A DNA stretch of 64,000 nt from an uncultured Prevotellaceae bacterium (GTDB taxonomy: Bacteria > Bacteroidota > Bacteroidia > Bacteroidales > Bacteroidaceae). The translations under genes and the position numbers were made by a program. The notes under the pieces are model-generated. The model made no database searches. It had not been told where the DNA came from and worked only from the letters and a program-made list of their open reading frames with translations. Shown here one piece after another: positions 26,310-35,860 of this stretch; within the stretch, counting starts at the first letter, position 1; every line of letters starts with the position of its first letter. The stretch is taken from NCBI GenBank assembly GCA_900315105.1, contig OMXX01000005.1, positions 46,923 to 110,922 of the forward strand, written 5' to 3'.

Positions 26310-26482
26310 AAAAAAAAAGAAACGGATGTATCTGATGTATCTGAAAGGAAGGCTTGCGCCTTTGACTGAAAGTAAATTATATTCAGTAAATTATTCAGAT
26401 AAATCGGATAAATCCGCTTCCTTTTTAGTTTATCGAACTCAGGTTATCTTATAACTCAATCTTATAGCAGGTTTATGAATTG
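26310..26482 (-). repeat. Duplicated 3' flank with terminator, copy 2
   Basis: Second copy of 24705-24867; overlaps the last codons of the 26473 gene. It carries a small extra tgatgtatc duplication. The rest of 26076-26309 contains one gtaacaggtaacaataagg repeat and the dispersed unit at 26210-26262. Confidence 0.85.
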
Positions 26483-27675
26483 TGTGCCTCTTTTAGCTTC
26501 TTTTCTAATTCTGCATCAGGAATATGCTCTAAAACCTTGAATAAACCTGCAGAACCAGGGGCGATGTCAAGAATCTTACCGTTAGGATCAATGACAACAA
26601 AGGTAGGGAATGTATTCACGTCATAGGCCGCAACAGGCTCTGAAGCACGTTCTGGGTCACTCCATTCCTGATAGCTTACCTTGTGTTCTTGTCCTTCCTT
26701 CATCCAGTTCTCTTTCGTGTCATTATATATTGCAATGACCTCTGCCTTGTCTTTATTGCGCTTGTAGAATTCCTCAAGGTATGGCTTTATGAATACGCAA
26801 CCACCACAGCCATAGAAGGTGAACTCCAATATGGTATATTTTCCCTTGAATTCACTTAGCTGATGTGCTTTAAGCTCACGATCATAGAGAGTGAAGTCTT
26901 TCATTTGTTCTCCGACTTTCGCTCTTTCGGCATATAGCTTCGCCTTTGTTTCTACTACAAGTCGATGATTCATGGCTTCCTGTGGGAATTTCTTGAATAT
27001 CTCACGTGCTTTTTCCACGATTGCAGGGGTATGGTCATAAATAGATATCATCCATATCTCAGTGATCATTCGCTTACTGAATGGTCTACTTGCCATGAAA
27101 TCCAGTATAGCAGCATTGTATTTTTCTTTTCTCAATTCCTCGCTTTTTTGGTATGCAGCCCGAGCCTCTGGCATAACCTTGTCCTTGTCCTCCTGTGTTA
27201 TCGTTCCTTTCATGGACTTCTCGGTTAGCATTGCGTTCAACAAATTCCATTTGTTGTCTGCCTCATAAAAGTCGGGTAACTTTTCCTTAATGAACTGATT
27301 ATAGGCATTATCTTCCTTCTGGTCAAAGTTGTCACTTTCTACATTCCAATAATTAACAGAATGCGCATCGTCACCGATAACCTTTATCTTCTTTCCTGGT
27401 TCTGTGTATATTTCGAGAGTAGGACCAGATTGTACAAGACGAAGGATTGATTCTTTCTCCTTTTGGGAAATGGCGATACGGAATTTTTCATCTTTGACAA
27501 TGGTTTCCTGCATTGCCTGTACGCCCTCCTGTAAAACCATAAAGCGTGTGCCATCAGACATGTTTTTTGCGATACCTTCAATGATAACGGAATCAGGAGA
27601 TACCGAGATTGAATTTTGTGCCTGACCTGCTATAGCGCATAGTGCAAGCAACGATGCTAATAAGTTTCTTTTCAT
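26473..27675 (-). CDS. Secreted DUF4369-like/thioredoxin-fold protein, CGGC
   Basis: 400 residues; signal peptide MKRNLLASLLALCAIAGQAQ, DUF4369-like domain (IEGIAKNMSDGTRFMVLQEG), helical middle and thioredoxin fold with Cys290-Gly-Gly-Cys293 and TFPTFVVIDPNG. First gene of the CGGC group. TATTTTTG on the minus strand at 27720-27727 is a possible -7 box. Each of the three CGGC genes has its own upstream box and terminator, whereas the CGPC genes look like one operon. Confidence 0.87.
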   Translation of the reverse strand: MKRNLLASLLALCAIAGQAQNSISVSPDSVIIEGIAKNMSDGTRFMVLQEGVQAMQETIVKDEKFRIAISQKEKESILRLVQSGPTLEIYTEPGKKIKVIGDDAHSVNYWNVESDNFDQKEDNAYNQFIKEKLPDFYEADNKWNLLNAMLTEKSMKGTITQEDKDKVMPEARAAYQKSEELRKEKYNAAILDFMASRPFSKRMITEIWMISIYDHTPAIVEKAREIFKKFPQEAMNHRLVVETKAKLYAERAKVGEQMKDFTLYDRELKAHQLSEFKGKYTILEFTFYGCGGCVFIKPYLEEFYKRNKDKAEVIAIYNDTKENWMKEGQEHKVSYQEWSDPERASEPVAAYDVNTFPTFVVIDPNGKILDIAPGSAGLFKVLEHIPDAELEKKLKEAHNS

Positions 27676-27732
27676 TTCGTTTATGTTAGTGAAATTAGTT
27701 GATAATCTTAATTCGTCTGCAAAAATACGTTA

Positions 27733-27815
27733 ACAATTCATAGTTCATAATTCATAGTTCATAGTTAGCGTTCACCACCAACTATGCACTATGAACTATG
27801 CACCATGAACTATTT
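27733..27815. repeat. ttcatag palindrome after uxaC (terminator-like)
   Basis: ttcatagttcataattcatag pairs with the downstream actatgcactatgaactatg. The same structure occurs after carB at 29401-29466, so uxaC is flanked by two copies. Confidence 0.8.
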
Positions 27816-29229
27816 AAAAGTTGAAGTAGTTATTCGCGTTGTTGTAGCTGATGTCCTCAATCATCTGACGAACGCGCTTCTCTTCATATCCTGTGAATGG
27901 GATGAGGCCGTTCTCTATGTCCTTGCCCACGAGGTTGCAGAGAGTGCGGCGGAAGTACTCGTGACGAGGGTAGGAGAGGAATGAGCGTGAATCGGTGAGC
28001 ATACCTACGAAACGGCTGAGGAGACCGAGAACAGAGAGGGCGTTCATCTGCTTCTCCATACCGTCCTTCTGGTCGAGGAACCACCAACCTGAACCGAACT
28101 GTATCTTGCCAGCTACGCTACCGTCCTGGAAGTTACCGAGCATTGTTGCGATAACCTCGTTGGCACATGGGTTGAGGTTGTAGAGGATAGTCTTTGCGAG
28201 TGTGCCGTTAGAGTTGAGTTCGTCAAGGAAATGAGACATAGCCTTGGCTGTGTTGAATTCGCCGATAGAGTCGAAACCTGTGTCAGGACCTATCTGTGCA
28301 AACATCTTTGAGTTGTTGTTGCGGATAGCACCATAGTGGTACTGCTGTGTCCAGCCAGATGCATAGTCCATCTTGCCCTGCTCATACATATAAGCGTGCT
28401 TGTACTTGCGCTCCTCTTCCTTGGAGATAGTCTCGCCATTGAGAGCCTTCTTCATTATAGCGTTGATTTCAGCCTCTGTGTATGGCTCGTCATAGAACTC
28501 CTCGATGCCGTGGTCGGAGAGCTTACAGCCCATTGATGCGAAGAAGTCATGACGCTTCTGAAGAGCTGCGTTGAGTGAAGCGAAACAACAGATTTCTGTA
28601 TCGCTGACAGCAGAGAGTTTCTTGATGTAGGCAGCCCATGTTGGAGCCTCGATATTCATGGCAGCATCAGGGCGCCATGTAGGGAGCATACGAGTCTTTG
28701 CCGTTGGATCATCCTTCACGATCTTGTGCCACTCAAGAGAGTCGGCAGGGTCGTCGGTAGTACATACAACCTTTACGTTGTAGTGCTCCATCATACCACG
28801 AGGACAGAACTTAGGATCGTTCTTGATCTGCTCGTTACAGTTGTCGAAGATCTCGCGAGCTGTCTCTGGGTTCAGGCGCTTCTCAATGCCGAAAGCGGTC
28901 TTGAGCTCAAGGTGAGTCCAGTGATAGAGAGGGTTGCGGAATGTATAGGGAACGGTTTCTGCCCATTTCTCGAACTTCTCCCAGTCGGAAGTGTCCTTGC
29001 CTGTGCAGTATTTCTCTGCGATGCCGTTAGAACGCATAGCGCGCCACTTGTAGTGGTCGCCCATGAGCCATATCTGAGCGATAGAGTCAAACTTCTTGTT
29101 CTCTGCTACCATCTGTGGGCTGAGGTGACAATGATAGTCGATGATAGGCATCTTCTCAGCATGGTTGTGATACAGGTCTTTCGCTGTCTCGTTTTCGAGA
29201 AGGAAATCAGGATCGTTGAATTGTTTCAT
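27814..29229 (-). CDS. uxaC: Uronate (glucuronate/galacturonate) isomerase
   Basis: 471 residues, the family's normal length. Typical segments are MPIIDYHCHLSPQ near residue 30 (metal-binding HxH of the amidohydrolase-like barrel), VVCTTDDPADSLEWH near 170 and LTDSRSFLSYPRHEYFRR near 415. It isomerises D-glucuronate to fructuronate and D-galacturonate to tagaturonate, the first step of hexuronate catabolism in the cytoplasm. No other hexuronate gene is nearby. A TACATTTG box (29279-29286, minus) is a possible promoter. Palindromic repeats flank it on both sides, so it is probably monocistronic. Confidence 0.95.
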   Translation of the reverse strand: MKQFNDPDFLLENETAKDLYHNHAEKMPIIDYHCHLSPQMVAENKKFDSIAQIWLMGDHYKWRAMRSNGIAEKYCTGKDTSDWEKFEKWAETVPYTFRNPLYHWTHLELKTAFGIEKRLNPETAREIFDNCNEQIKNDPKFCPRGMMEHYNVKVVCTTDDPADSLEWHKIVKDDPTAKTRMLPTWRPDAAMNIEAPTWAAYIKKLSAVSDTEICCFASLNAALQKRHDFFASMGCKLSDHGIEEFYDEPYTEAEINAIMKKALNGETISKEEERKYKHAYMYEQGKMDYASGWTQQYHYGAIRNNNSKMFAQIGPDTGFDSIGEFNTAKAMSHFLDELNSNGTLAKTILYNLNPCANEVIATMLGNFQDGSVAGKIQFGSGWWFLDQKDGMEKQMNALSVLGLLSRFVGMLTDSRSFLSYPRHEYFRRTLCNLVGKDIENGLIPFTGYEEKRVRQMIEDISYNNANNYFNF

Positions 29230-29344
29230 TTCTTGTAGTTTTAGATTTAAAATTATCTATTTTATGTTAGTTTGACTGCAAATGTACGATTTTTTTTCGG
29301 AATAATCGCATCTTTCTACGGAAATTTGCTGAAACACATGAAAA

Positions 29345-29386
29345 TGCCGCTTATGAACGACTCATAAAGAGTCTTCATAAGCGGCA
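29345..29386 (-). terminator. Hairpin terminator downstream of carB
   Basis: tgccgcttatgaa and ttcataagcggca form a perfect 13-bp stem, with an inner gactc/gagtc stem. On the minus strand it is followed by ttttc. Confidence 0.8.
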
Positions 29387-29400
29387 ATAGCTTTATTAGA

Positions 29401-29466
29401 GTTCATAGTTCATAATTCATAGTTCATAGTTGGTTGTCGAGCGTTAACTATGCACTATGAACTATC
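29401..29466. repeat. ttcatag palindrome directly after carB
   Basis: Second copy of the ttcatagttcataattcatag ... ctatgcactatgaactat palindrome, ending at the carB stop codon. See 27733-27815. Confidence 0.8.
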
Positions 29467-32400
29467 TTAATACTCCTGCCAAGACCTGATGTTGATATCA
29501 TCAAGGCTCATGCTGCAGAATGCGTGGATGAACGCAGATGCAAGACGTGAGTTGGTGAGCAATGGCACGTTGAGGTCGATAGCTGCACGACGGATCTTGT
29601 AGCCGTTGCTAAGCTCGCTGACAGAGTGGTTCTTCGGAATGTTCACAACCATGTCAATCTCCTTCTTGCGGAGCATGTCGAGAGCCTGTGGCTGCTTATC
29701 CTCAGAAGGCCAGAACACCTCCTTACAGTCGATGCCCTGCTCTGTGAGGTACTTGTAGGTACCGCCAGTAGCGAAGAGCTCATATCCGTTCTTGAAGAGT
29801 TCCCTTGCAGCATCGAGCATCTCAGCCTTCTGCTTAGCGTCACCTGTAGAGAGCAGGATAGTCTTCTTAGGAATACGGAGACCTACGGAAAGCATACTCT
29901 TGAGCAATGCGCATGAAGTATCATCGCCGATACATCCAACCTCACCAGTAGATGCCATATCGACACCGAGGACAGGGTCAGCCTTCTGAAGACGGTTGAA
30001 CGAGAACTGGCTCGCCTTGATACCAACATAGTCAAGGTCGAAGAGGTTCTTGCTTGGCTTCTCGAATGGAACACCGAGCATGATCTTCGTAGCAAGGTCG
30101 ATGAAGTTATACTTCAATACCTTACTTACGAATGGGAATGAGCGTGATGCACGGAGGTTGGTCTCAATAACGAGGATGTCGTTATCCTTTGCCATATACT
30201 GACAGTTGAACGGACCTGAGATATGGAGTTCTTTTGCAATCTGCTTTGAGATACGCTTGATACGGCGAACTGTCTCTACATAGAGCTTCTGTGGAGGGAA
30301 CTGAAGTGTTGCGTCACCAGAGTGGACACCTGCAAACTCAACGTGCTCAGAGATAGCGTATGCTATGATTTCACCATCCTTGGCAACACCGTCGAAGTCT
30401 ATTTCCTTGGCATGCTCAATGAACTTACTTACAACAACAGGGTGCTCCTGAGAGATGTTGGCTGCAAGCTGCAGGAACTTCTCAAGCTCCTCGCGGTTTG
30501 AACATACGTTCATTGCAGCACCTGAGAGCACGTAAGAAGGACGGACGAGGACAGGGAAGCCTACACGGTCGATGAAAGCGTTCATGTCATCCATAGATGT
30601 GAGGGCTGCCCATTCTGGCTGAGCAACGCCGATACGGTCGAGCATTGAAGAGAACTGGTCACGATCCTCACAGTTGTCGATATCCTTGGCTGTAGTACCG
30701 AGGATTGGCACGTTCTGAGCATCGAGCTTCATGGCGAGGTTGTTTGGTATCTGACCACCAGTAGATACAATGACACCATGAGGAGTCTCAAGGTCGATGA
30801 TATCCATCACACGCTCGAATGTCAGCTCATCGAAGTAGAGTCGGTCACACATATCATAGTCGGTAGAAACTGTCTCCGGGTTGTAATTGATCATTACAGA
30901 GCGATACCCCTGCTTGCGGATGGTGTTAAGAGCCTGAACACCACACCAGTCGAACTCTACGGAAGAACCGATACGGTAAGCACCAGAACCGAGAACTACG
31001 ATAGAGTTCTTGTCCTTCTCGAACTTGATATCGTGGGCAACACCCGCGTATGTGAGGTACAGATAGTTGGTCTGTGCTGGATACTCAGCAGCGAGAGTGT
31101 CAATCTGCTTGACGAAAGGTACGATGCCGTAGCTCTTACGGAGAGTACGAACGGCGAGGGTAGCCTTGTGCATATTGCCAAGTTCCTTCTCAAGACCAAC
31201 GGCACGGGCAATCTGGAAGTCGGTATAACCATATACCTTAGCGGTACGGAGAAGTTCCTTGTCGAGAACATTGATAGAGGTACACTTGCGGAGCTCATCG
31301 TCAATGTCAACGATATGACGGAGCTTGTCAAGGAACCACTTGTCAATCTTTGTTATCTCGTGGATCTCGTCAACGCTGTATATCTTTCTCTGCATTGCCT
31401 TTGCAATGACGAAGATACGCTTATCTGTTGGAGCGTGGAGAGCCTCCTTGATATCAGGAACCTCAAGTTCCTTGTTCTCAACGAATCCGTGCATACCCTG
31501 TCCGATCATACGGAGACCCTTCTGGATAGCTTCCTCGAAGTTACGACCGATAGCCATAACCTCACCTACGGACTTCATAGAAGAACCGAGTTCCTTATCT
31601 ACGCCACGGAACTTAGAGAGGTCCCAGCGTGGAATCTTACATACAACATAGTCAAGGGCAGGCTCGAAGAATGCACTTGTTGTCTTTGTTACGGAGTTCT
31701 TCAGTTCGAAGAGACCATATCCCATACCCAGCTTTGCAGCTACGAAAGCAAGAGGATAACCTGTTGCCTTTGAAGCAAGGGCAGAAGAACGGCTAAGACG
31801 AGCATTAACCTCGATTACGCGATAATCCTCAGACTGAGGGTCGAAAGCATACTGCACGTTACACTCACCCACGATACCGATGTGACGGATGATCTTTATA
31901 GCGAGAGCACGGAGCTTATGATATTCTGAGTTTGTGAGTGTCTGTGAAGGAGCGATAACGATAGACTCACCAGTATGGATGCCGAGTGGGTCGAAGTTCT
32001 CCATGTTACAAACTGTGATACAATTGTCGTAACGGTCACGTACCACCTCATACTCTATCTCCTTCCATCCCTTGAGAGACTTCTCTACTAGTACCTGTGG
32101 AGAGAAAGAGAATGCTTTTTCTGCAAGTTTGTTGAGTTCTTCCTCGTTGTCGCAGAAACCAGAACCGAGACCACCGAGTGCGTATGCTGCACGGATGATA
32201 ACAGGATAGCCGAGTTCTGCGGCAGCCTTACGTGCATCTTCGATGTTCTCACAAGCATGTGACTTGATTGTCTTGACGTTGATCTCGTCAAGCTTCTCAA
32301 CGAAGAGTTCACGATCCTCAGTATCCATGATAGCCTGAACAGGGGTACCGAGCACACGTACGTTGTACTTCTCGAGAACACCACTCTTGTAAAGCTCAAC

Positions 32401-32694
32401 ACCGCAGTTGAGGGCTGTCTGTCCACCGAATGCGAGAAGGATGCCGTCTGGCTGCTCCTTCTGGATGACGCGCTCTACGAAATATGGCTGAACCGGGAGG
32501 AAATATACACGGTCGGCTACACCCTCTGATGTCTGCACGGTAGCAATGTTAGGGTTGATGAGGATAGTCTCAACACCCTCCTCACGAAGAGCCTTCAAAG
32601 CCTGTGAACCAGAATAGTCGAACTCACCAGCCTCACCAATCTTCAGAGCACCGGAACCAAGGAGAAGAACTTTCTTAATATTTTGATCTTTCAT
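29467..32694 (-). CDS. carB: Carbamoyl-phosphate synthase large subunit
   Basis: 1075 residues, as in E. coli (1073). Two ATP-grasp halves are visible, opening with VLLLGSGALKIGEAGEFDYSG and at ~555 SIVVLGSGAYRIGSSVEFDW. The C-terminal ~140 residues form the MGS-like allosteric domain (ELFATGGTYKYLTEQGI). With CarA it makes carbamoyl phosphate from glutamine, bicarbonate and 2 ATP for pyrimidines and arginine. It follows carA across a 90-bp spacer of tandem ttctag repeats, and is the last gene of a glmS-purF-carA-carB cluster. Confidence 0.98.
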   Translation of the reverse strand: MKDQNIKKVLLLGSGALKIGEAGEFDYSGSQALKALREEGVETILINPNIATVQTSEGVADRVYFLPVQPYFVERVIQKEQPDGILLAFGGQTALNCGVELYKSGVLEKYNVRVLGTPVQAIMDTEDRELFVEKLDEINVKTIKSHACENIEDARKAAAELGYPVIIRAAYALGGLGSGFCDNEEELNKLAEKAFSFSPQVLVEKSLKGWKEIEYEVVRDRYDNCITVCNMENFDPLGIHTGESIVIAPSQTLTNSEYHKLRALAIKIIRHIGIVGECNVQYAFDPQSEDYRVIEVNARLSRSSALASKATGYPLAFVAAKLGMGYGLFELKNSVTKTTSAFFEPALDYVVCKIPRWDLSKFRGVDKELGSSMKSVGEVMAIGRNFEEAIQKGLRMIGQGMHGFVENKELEVPDIKEALHAPTDKRIFVIAKAMQRKIYSVDEIHEITKIDKWFLDKLRHIVDIDDELRKCTSINVLDKELLRTAKVYGYTDFQIARAVGLEKELGNMHKATLAVRTLRKSYGIVPFVKQIDTLAAEYPAQTNYLYLTYAGVAHDIKFEKDKNSIVVLGSGAYRIGSSVEFDWCGVQALNTIRKQGYRSVMINYNPETVSTDYDMCDRLYFDELTFERVMDIIDLETPHGVIVSTGGQIPNNLAMKLDAQNVPILGTTAKDIDNCEDRDQFSSMLDRIGVAQPEWAALTSMDDMNAFIDRVGFPVLVRPSYVLSGAAMNVCSNREELEKFLQLAANISQEHPVVVSKFIEHAKEIDFDGVAKDGEIIAYAISEHVEFAGVHSGDATLQFPPQKLYVETVRRIKRISKQIAKELHISGPFNCQYMAKDNDILVIETNLRASRSFPFVSKVLKYNFIDLATKIMLGVPFEKPSKNLFDLDYVGIKASQFSFNRLQKADPVLGVDMASTGEVGCIGDDTSCALLKSMLSVGLRIPKKTILLSTGDAKQKAEMLDAARELFKNGYELFATGGTYKYLTEQGIDCKEVFWPSEDKQPQALDMLRKKEIDMVVNIPKNHSVSELSNGYKIRRAAIDLNVPLLTNSRLASAFIHAFCSMSLDDINIRSWQEY

Positions 32695-32697
32695 TTT

Positions 32698-32790
32698 TTT
32701 CTTGTCTTTTTTCTAGTTATTCTAGTCTTTCTAGTCTTTCTAGTTGTTCTAGCTGTTCTAGTAAATCCAGTAATTCTAGATAATCTAGAG
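32698..32790. repeat. Tandem 9-bp ttctag repeats between carA and carB
   Basis: About ten imperfect 9-bp units containing ttctag (e.g. tctagtctttctagtctttc, ttctagttgttctagctg) fill almost the whole spacer and run into the last codons of carA. Confidence 0.85.
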
Positions 32791-33870
32791 AGTTTCAACA
32801 AACTTATCAAACATAAACTCTGTATCCACAGGACCTGAACATGCCTCCGGGTGGAACTGGCTTGAGAACCAAGGCTTCGTCTTGTGACGGATACCCTCGT
32901 TTGAACCATCGTTCATGTTAACGAAAAGCTCTTCCCAATCTGCACCGAGAGTCTTGGCATCAACAGCATAGCCGTGGTTCTGGGATGTTACGAAGCACTT
33001 CTCTGTTCCCACCATGCGAACTGGCTGGTTGTGAGAACGATGACCATACTTCAGCTTATATATCTTTGCACCTGCAGCCTTTGCAAGCAACTGGTTACCC
33101 ATACAGATACCACAGATAGGTTTGTCGCTCTTTTCCATCTGCTTACGGATAATCTTTACAGCATCCTCACACATATCTGGGTCGCCAGGACCGTTTGCAA
33201 GGAACAGACCGTCGAACTCCATATCGGTATAGTCATAGTTCCAAGGCACACGAACTACCTCACAGCCTCTATTGATAAGACAACGAATGATATTAGCCTT
33301 AACGCCACAGTCAACAAGCACAACCTTCTTATTAATTGATGTGCCATCCTTTGGCTGATATGTAATAATCTCCTTTACGGAAACCTGATCAACGAAGTTC
33401 ACTCCCTCATAGTTAGCCTCAGGAATGTTGTTTGGCTCATCATCGAATAAGATTTTGCCCATCATAACACCATGTTCACGAAGAACCTTGGTAAGCTCAC
33501 GAGTGTCAATGCCTGTGATTCCAGGTACCTTCTCACGCTTCAGCCAATCTGCAAGGCTCTCATTAGAATTCCAGTGAGAGTTCTTTTCTGAATAGTCAGC
33601 TACAATGATTGCAGAGGCGTAAATCTTATCGCTCTCCATGAATGTAGGAAGTCCGTTATCCTCGAATGTAAATGGTGGCACACCATAGTTACCTACGAGT
33701 GGATATGTAAGAACCATTAACTGACCTGCGTATGAAGGGTCAGTAAGACTCTCTGGGTATCCCATCATAGCAGTGTTGAAGACTACCTCGCCTGCAACAG
33801 GTGCATCATAACCAAAGGACTTTCCGTGGAACTTAGTTCCATCATTAAGTACTAATGTAACGTTTCTCAT
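32785..33870 (-). CDS. carA: Carbamoyl-phosphate synthase small subunit
   Basis: 361 residues. The N-terminal CPSase domain begins NVTLVLNDGTKFHGKSFGY; the C-terminal class I glutamine amidotransferase has Cys256 in GICMGNQ and the His-Pro-Glu motif in QFHPEACSGP. It releases ammonia from glutamine for CarB. It starts 57 bp after the purF-like gene and is spaced 90 bp from carB; likely operonic. The last residues FDKFVETL are coded next to the start of the 9-bp tandem repeats. Confidence 0.97.
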   Translation of the reverse strand: MRNVTLVLNDGTKFHGKSFGYDAPVAGEVVFNTAMMGYPESLTDPSYAGQLMVLTYPLVGNYGVPPFTFEDNGLPTFMESDKIYASAIIVADYSEKNSHWNSNESLADWLKREKVPGITGIDTRELTKVLREHGVMMGKILFDDEPNNIPEANYEGVNFVDQVSVKEIITYQPKDGTSINKKVVLVDCGVKANIIRCLINRGCEVVRVPWNYDYTDMEFDGLFLANGPGDPDMCEDAVKIIRKQMEKSDKPICGICMGNQLLAKAAGAKIYKLKYGHRSHNQPVRMVGTEKCFVTSQNHGYAVDAKTLGADWEELFVNMNDGSNEGIRHKTKPWFSSQFHPEACSGPVDTEFMFDKFVETL

Positions 33871-33926
33871 TTATCTATTGTGATATAATTTCCTTACTCT
33901 TTCAACTTTCCTCTTTACTCCTTCTA

Positions 33927-35810
33927 CTACAATCCGTAAACTTTCTCATAGAAGTTGACGAATGCCTGCAAGCAGAGGCGTGTACCGCCCGGGGTAGGGT
34001 ATTCGCCTGTAAAGTACCAGTCGCCTCTGTGTTCTGGAATTGCCTTATGAAGACCTTCTATTGACTGGAATACAATCTCAACCGGTGTTTTCATACCAGA
34101 TGGGCGCAGCATTTCAACGACTTTTGTGTTGAGTTCCTCAACGGTAAATGGTGCGTAGATATCCCGTACGCAGTTCTTCATCTCTGCGCGAGGCTTCATA
34201 AGCTCGGCCTTACAAGCCTTATACACATTGTCGATAACGCTTGTTTTGTGTCTGTCCTTAAGCAACTGTATTGCAGCTCTGAACACGCAGAATTCCTCCA
34301 GCTTTGCCATGTCAATGCCGTAGTAGTCAGGATAACGTATCTGCGGAGCACTTGATACCATGACAATCTTCTTTGGATGCAGACGGTCGAGAATTCGGAA
34401 GATACTCTCACGCAATGTCGTACCTCTTACGATAGAGTCATCGATTACTACAAGGTTGTCAACTCCAGGTTCAAGGACATTGTATGTCACGTCATAAACA
34501 TGGGATGCAAGGTCGTTTCTTGTAGAACCCTCAGAGATAAACGTGCGGAGCTTGATATCCTTCCATGCCACCTTCTCTGACCTTACATACTCATCGAGAA
34601 TCTCCATGAGTTCCTCGCGGGTAGGCTTATGATCCATATTTACTATGGTCTCAACCTTCAGGGCGTTGATATAGTTTTTGAATCCTGTAAGCATTCCATA
34701 GAATGCCACCTCTGCCGTATTTGGAATGAAAGAGAATACCGTATGACGATGGTCATTGTCGATAGCTTTCAGGATTGGGGCAGTCAACTGCTCTCCAAGC
34801 TTCTTTCTTTCGTTGTAGATATCCTTGTCAGAACCGCGTGAGAAATAGATTCTCTCGAATGAGCATTTGGAATCCCCTTTTTGCTCGATAACCTGCTTGA
34901 AGCGAACCTCTCCCTGACGATTTACAAGAATTGCCTGTCCTGGTTGTAGCTCTATTATCTGACCTGCTTCAAGGTCGAAGGTGGTCTGGAGTACAGGACG
35001 CTCACTTGCCAAAGCCATAACCTCATCTGACACATAGTAGAAAGCTGGACGTATACCCCAAGGGTCTCGCATTGCGAACATCTCACCGCTACCTGTTATG
35101 CCACATACCACATATCCGCCATCGAAATACTGCATAGTGGTATCAAGCACATTGCTCATATCCACGTTATTATCGATAAACTCTGTTACCTCACGTCCTT
35201 CAAGTCCCTGTTTGGTAGCCAAGGCATAGTTACGCTCAACCTCCCTGTCAAGGCGATGCCCCATGAGCTCAAGCATGATGTAGGAGTCGGAATAGATACG
35301 TGGGTACTGTCCCTGACTTGTCAGACGCTCGAAAATCTCGTCAATGTTGGTCATGTTGAAGTTGCCGCACAGACAGAGATTCTTCGCTTTCCAGTTATTT
35401 CTACGCAGGAATGGATGCACATATTGAAGACCTGACTTTCCCGTAGTAGAGTAGCGAAGATGACCCATATAGAGCTCACCAGCGAAGGAGATGTTCTTTC
35501 TGGCAAAGTCCGCATTATTCAACTGCTCTGATGTCAGTCCTTTCATGCTTCCATGCACAAGACCGAAAATCTCGGTGATAGCATCTTTGCCCTCGGCACG
35601 CTCACGGAACATATACTCATTACCCGGCTTTACGTTTAGTTTGACGGCTGCCATACCAGCACCCTCCTGACCGCGATTGTGCTGCTTCTCCATCATCAGA
35701 TAGAGTTTGTTAAGTCCATACATCCACGTGCCGTACTTCTCCTGATAGTACTCAAGTGGCTTGAGAAGGCGTATCATCGCAACGCCGCATTCATGCTTCA
35801 GTGGTTCCAT
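33927..35810 (-). CDS. purF: Amidophosphoribosyltransferase-like protein (long form)
   Basis: 627 residues, longer than canonical PurF (~470-505). The N-terminus MEPLKHECGVAM places a Cys at position 8, so a 7-residue propeptide would have to be removed to expose the class II amidotransferase nucleophile. The PRPP-binding motif LVVIDDSIVRGTT is intact at ~450. The extra length lies between QYFDGGYVV and FIPNTAEVA and at the C-terminus. PurF starts purine synthesis by making phosphoribosylamine from PRPP and glutamine. Whether this long form is the housekeeping PurF or a paralogue cannot be decided from one window. It sits between glmS and carA. Confidence 0.82.
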   Translation of the reverse strand: MEPLKHECGVAMIRLLKPLEYYQEKYGTWMYGLNKLYLMMEKQHNRGQEGAGMAAVKLNVKPGNEYMFRERAEGKDAITEIFGLVHGSMKGLTSEQLNNADFARKNISFAGELYMGHLRYSTTGKSGLQYVHPFLRRNNWKAKNLCLCGNFNMTNIDEIFERLTSQGQYPRIYSDSYIMLELMGHRLDREVERNYALATKQGLEGREVTEFIDNNVDMSNVLDTTMQYFDGGYVVCGITGSGEMFAMRDPWGIRPAFYYVSDEVMALASERPVLQTTFDLEAGQIIELQPGQAILVNRQGEVRFKQVIEQKGDSKCSFERIYFSRGSDKDIYNERKKLGEQLTAPILKAIDNDHRHTVFSFIPNTAEVAFYGMLTGFKNYINALKVETIVNMDHKPTREELMEILDEYVRSEKVAWKDIKLRTFISEGSTRNDLASHVYDVTYNVLEPGVDNLVVIDDSIVRGTTLRESIFRILDRLHPKKIVMVSSAPQIRYPDYYGIDMAKLEEFCVFRAAIQLLKDRHKTSVIDNVYKACKAELMKPRAEMKNCVRDIYAPFTVEELNTKVVEMLRPSGMKTPVEIVFQSIEGLHKAIPEHRGDWYFTGEYPTPGGTRLCLQAFVNFYEKVYGL

Positions 35811-35860
35811 TTCTGTGTATTGTGTTATGACTTATTATCCTTACCAATCTTTTTTATACC

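Noticed and set aside
30778..31773. Long open frame (331 codons) on the plus strand inside carB
   Set aside because: It lies wholly antisense to a confidently identified carB and its predicted protein has no recognisable pattern; it arises from the biased codon use of carB.
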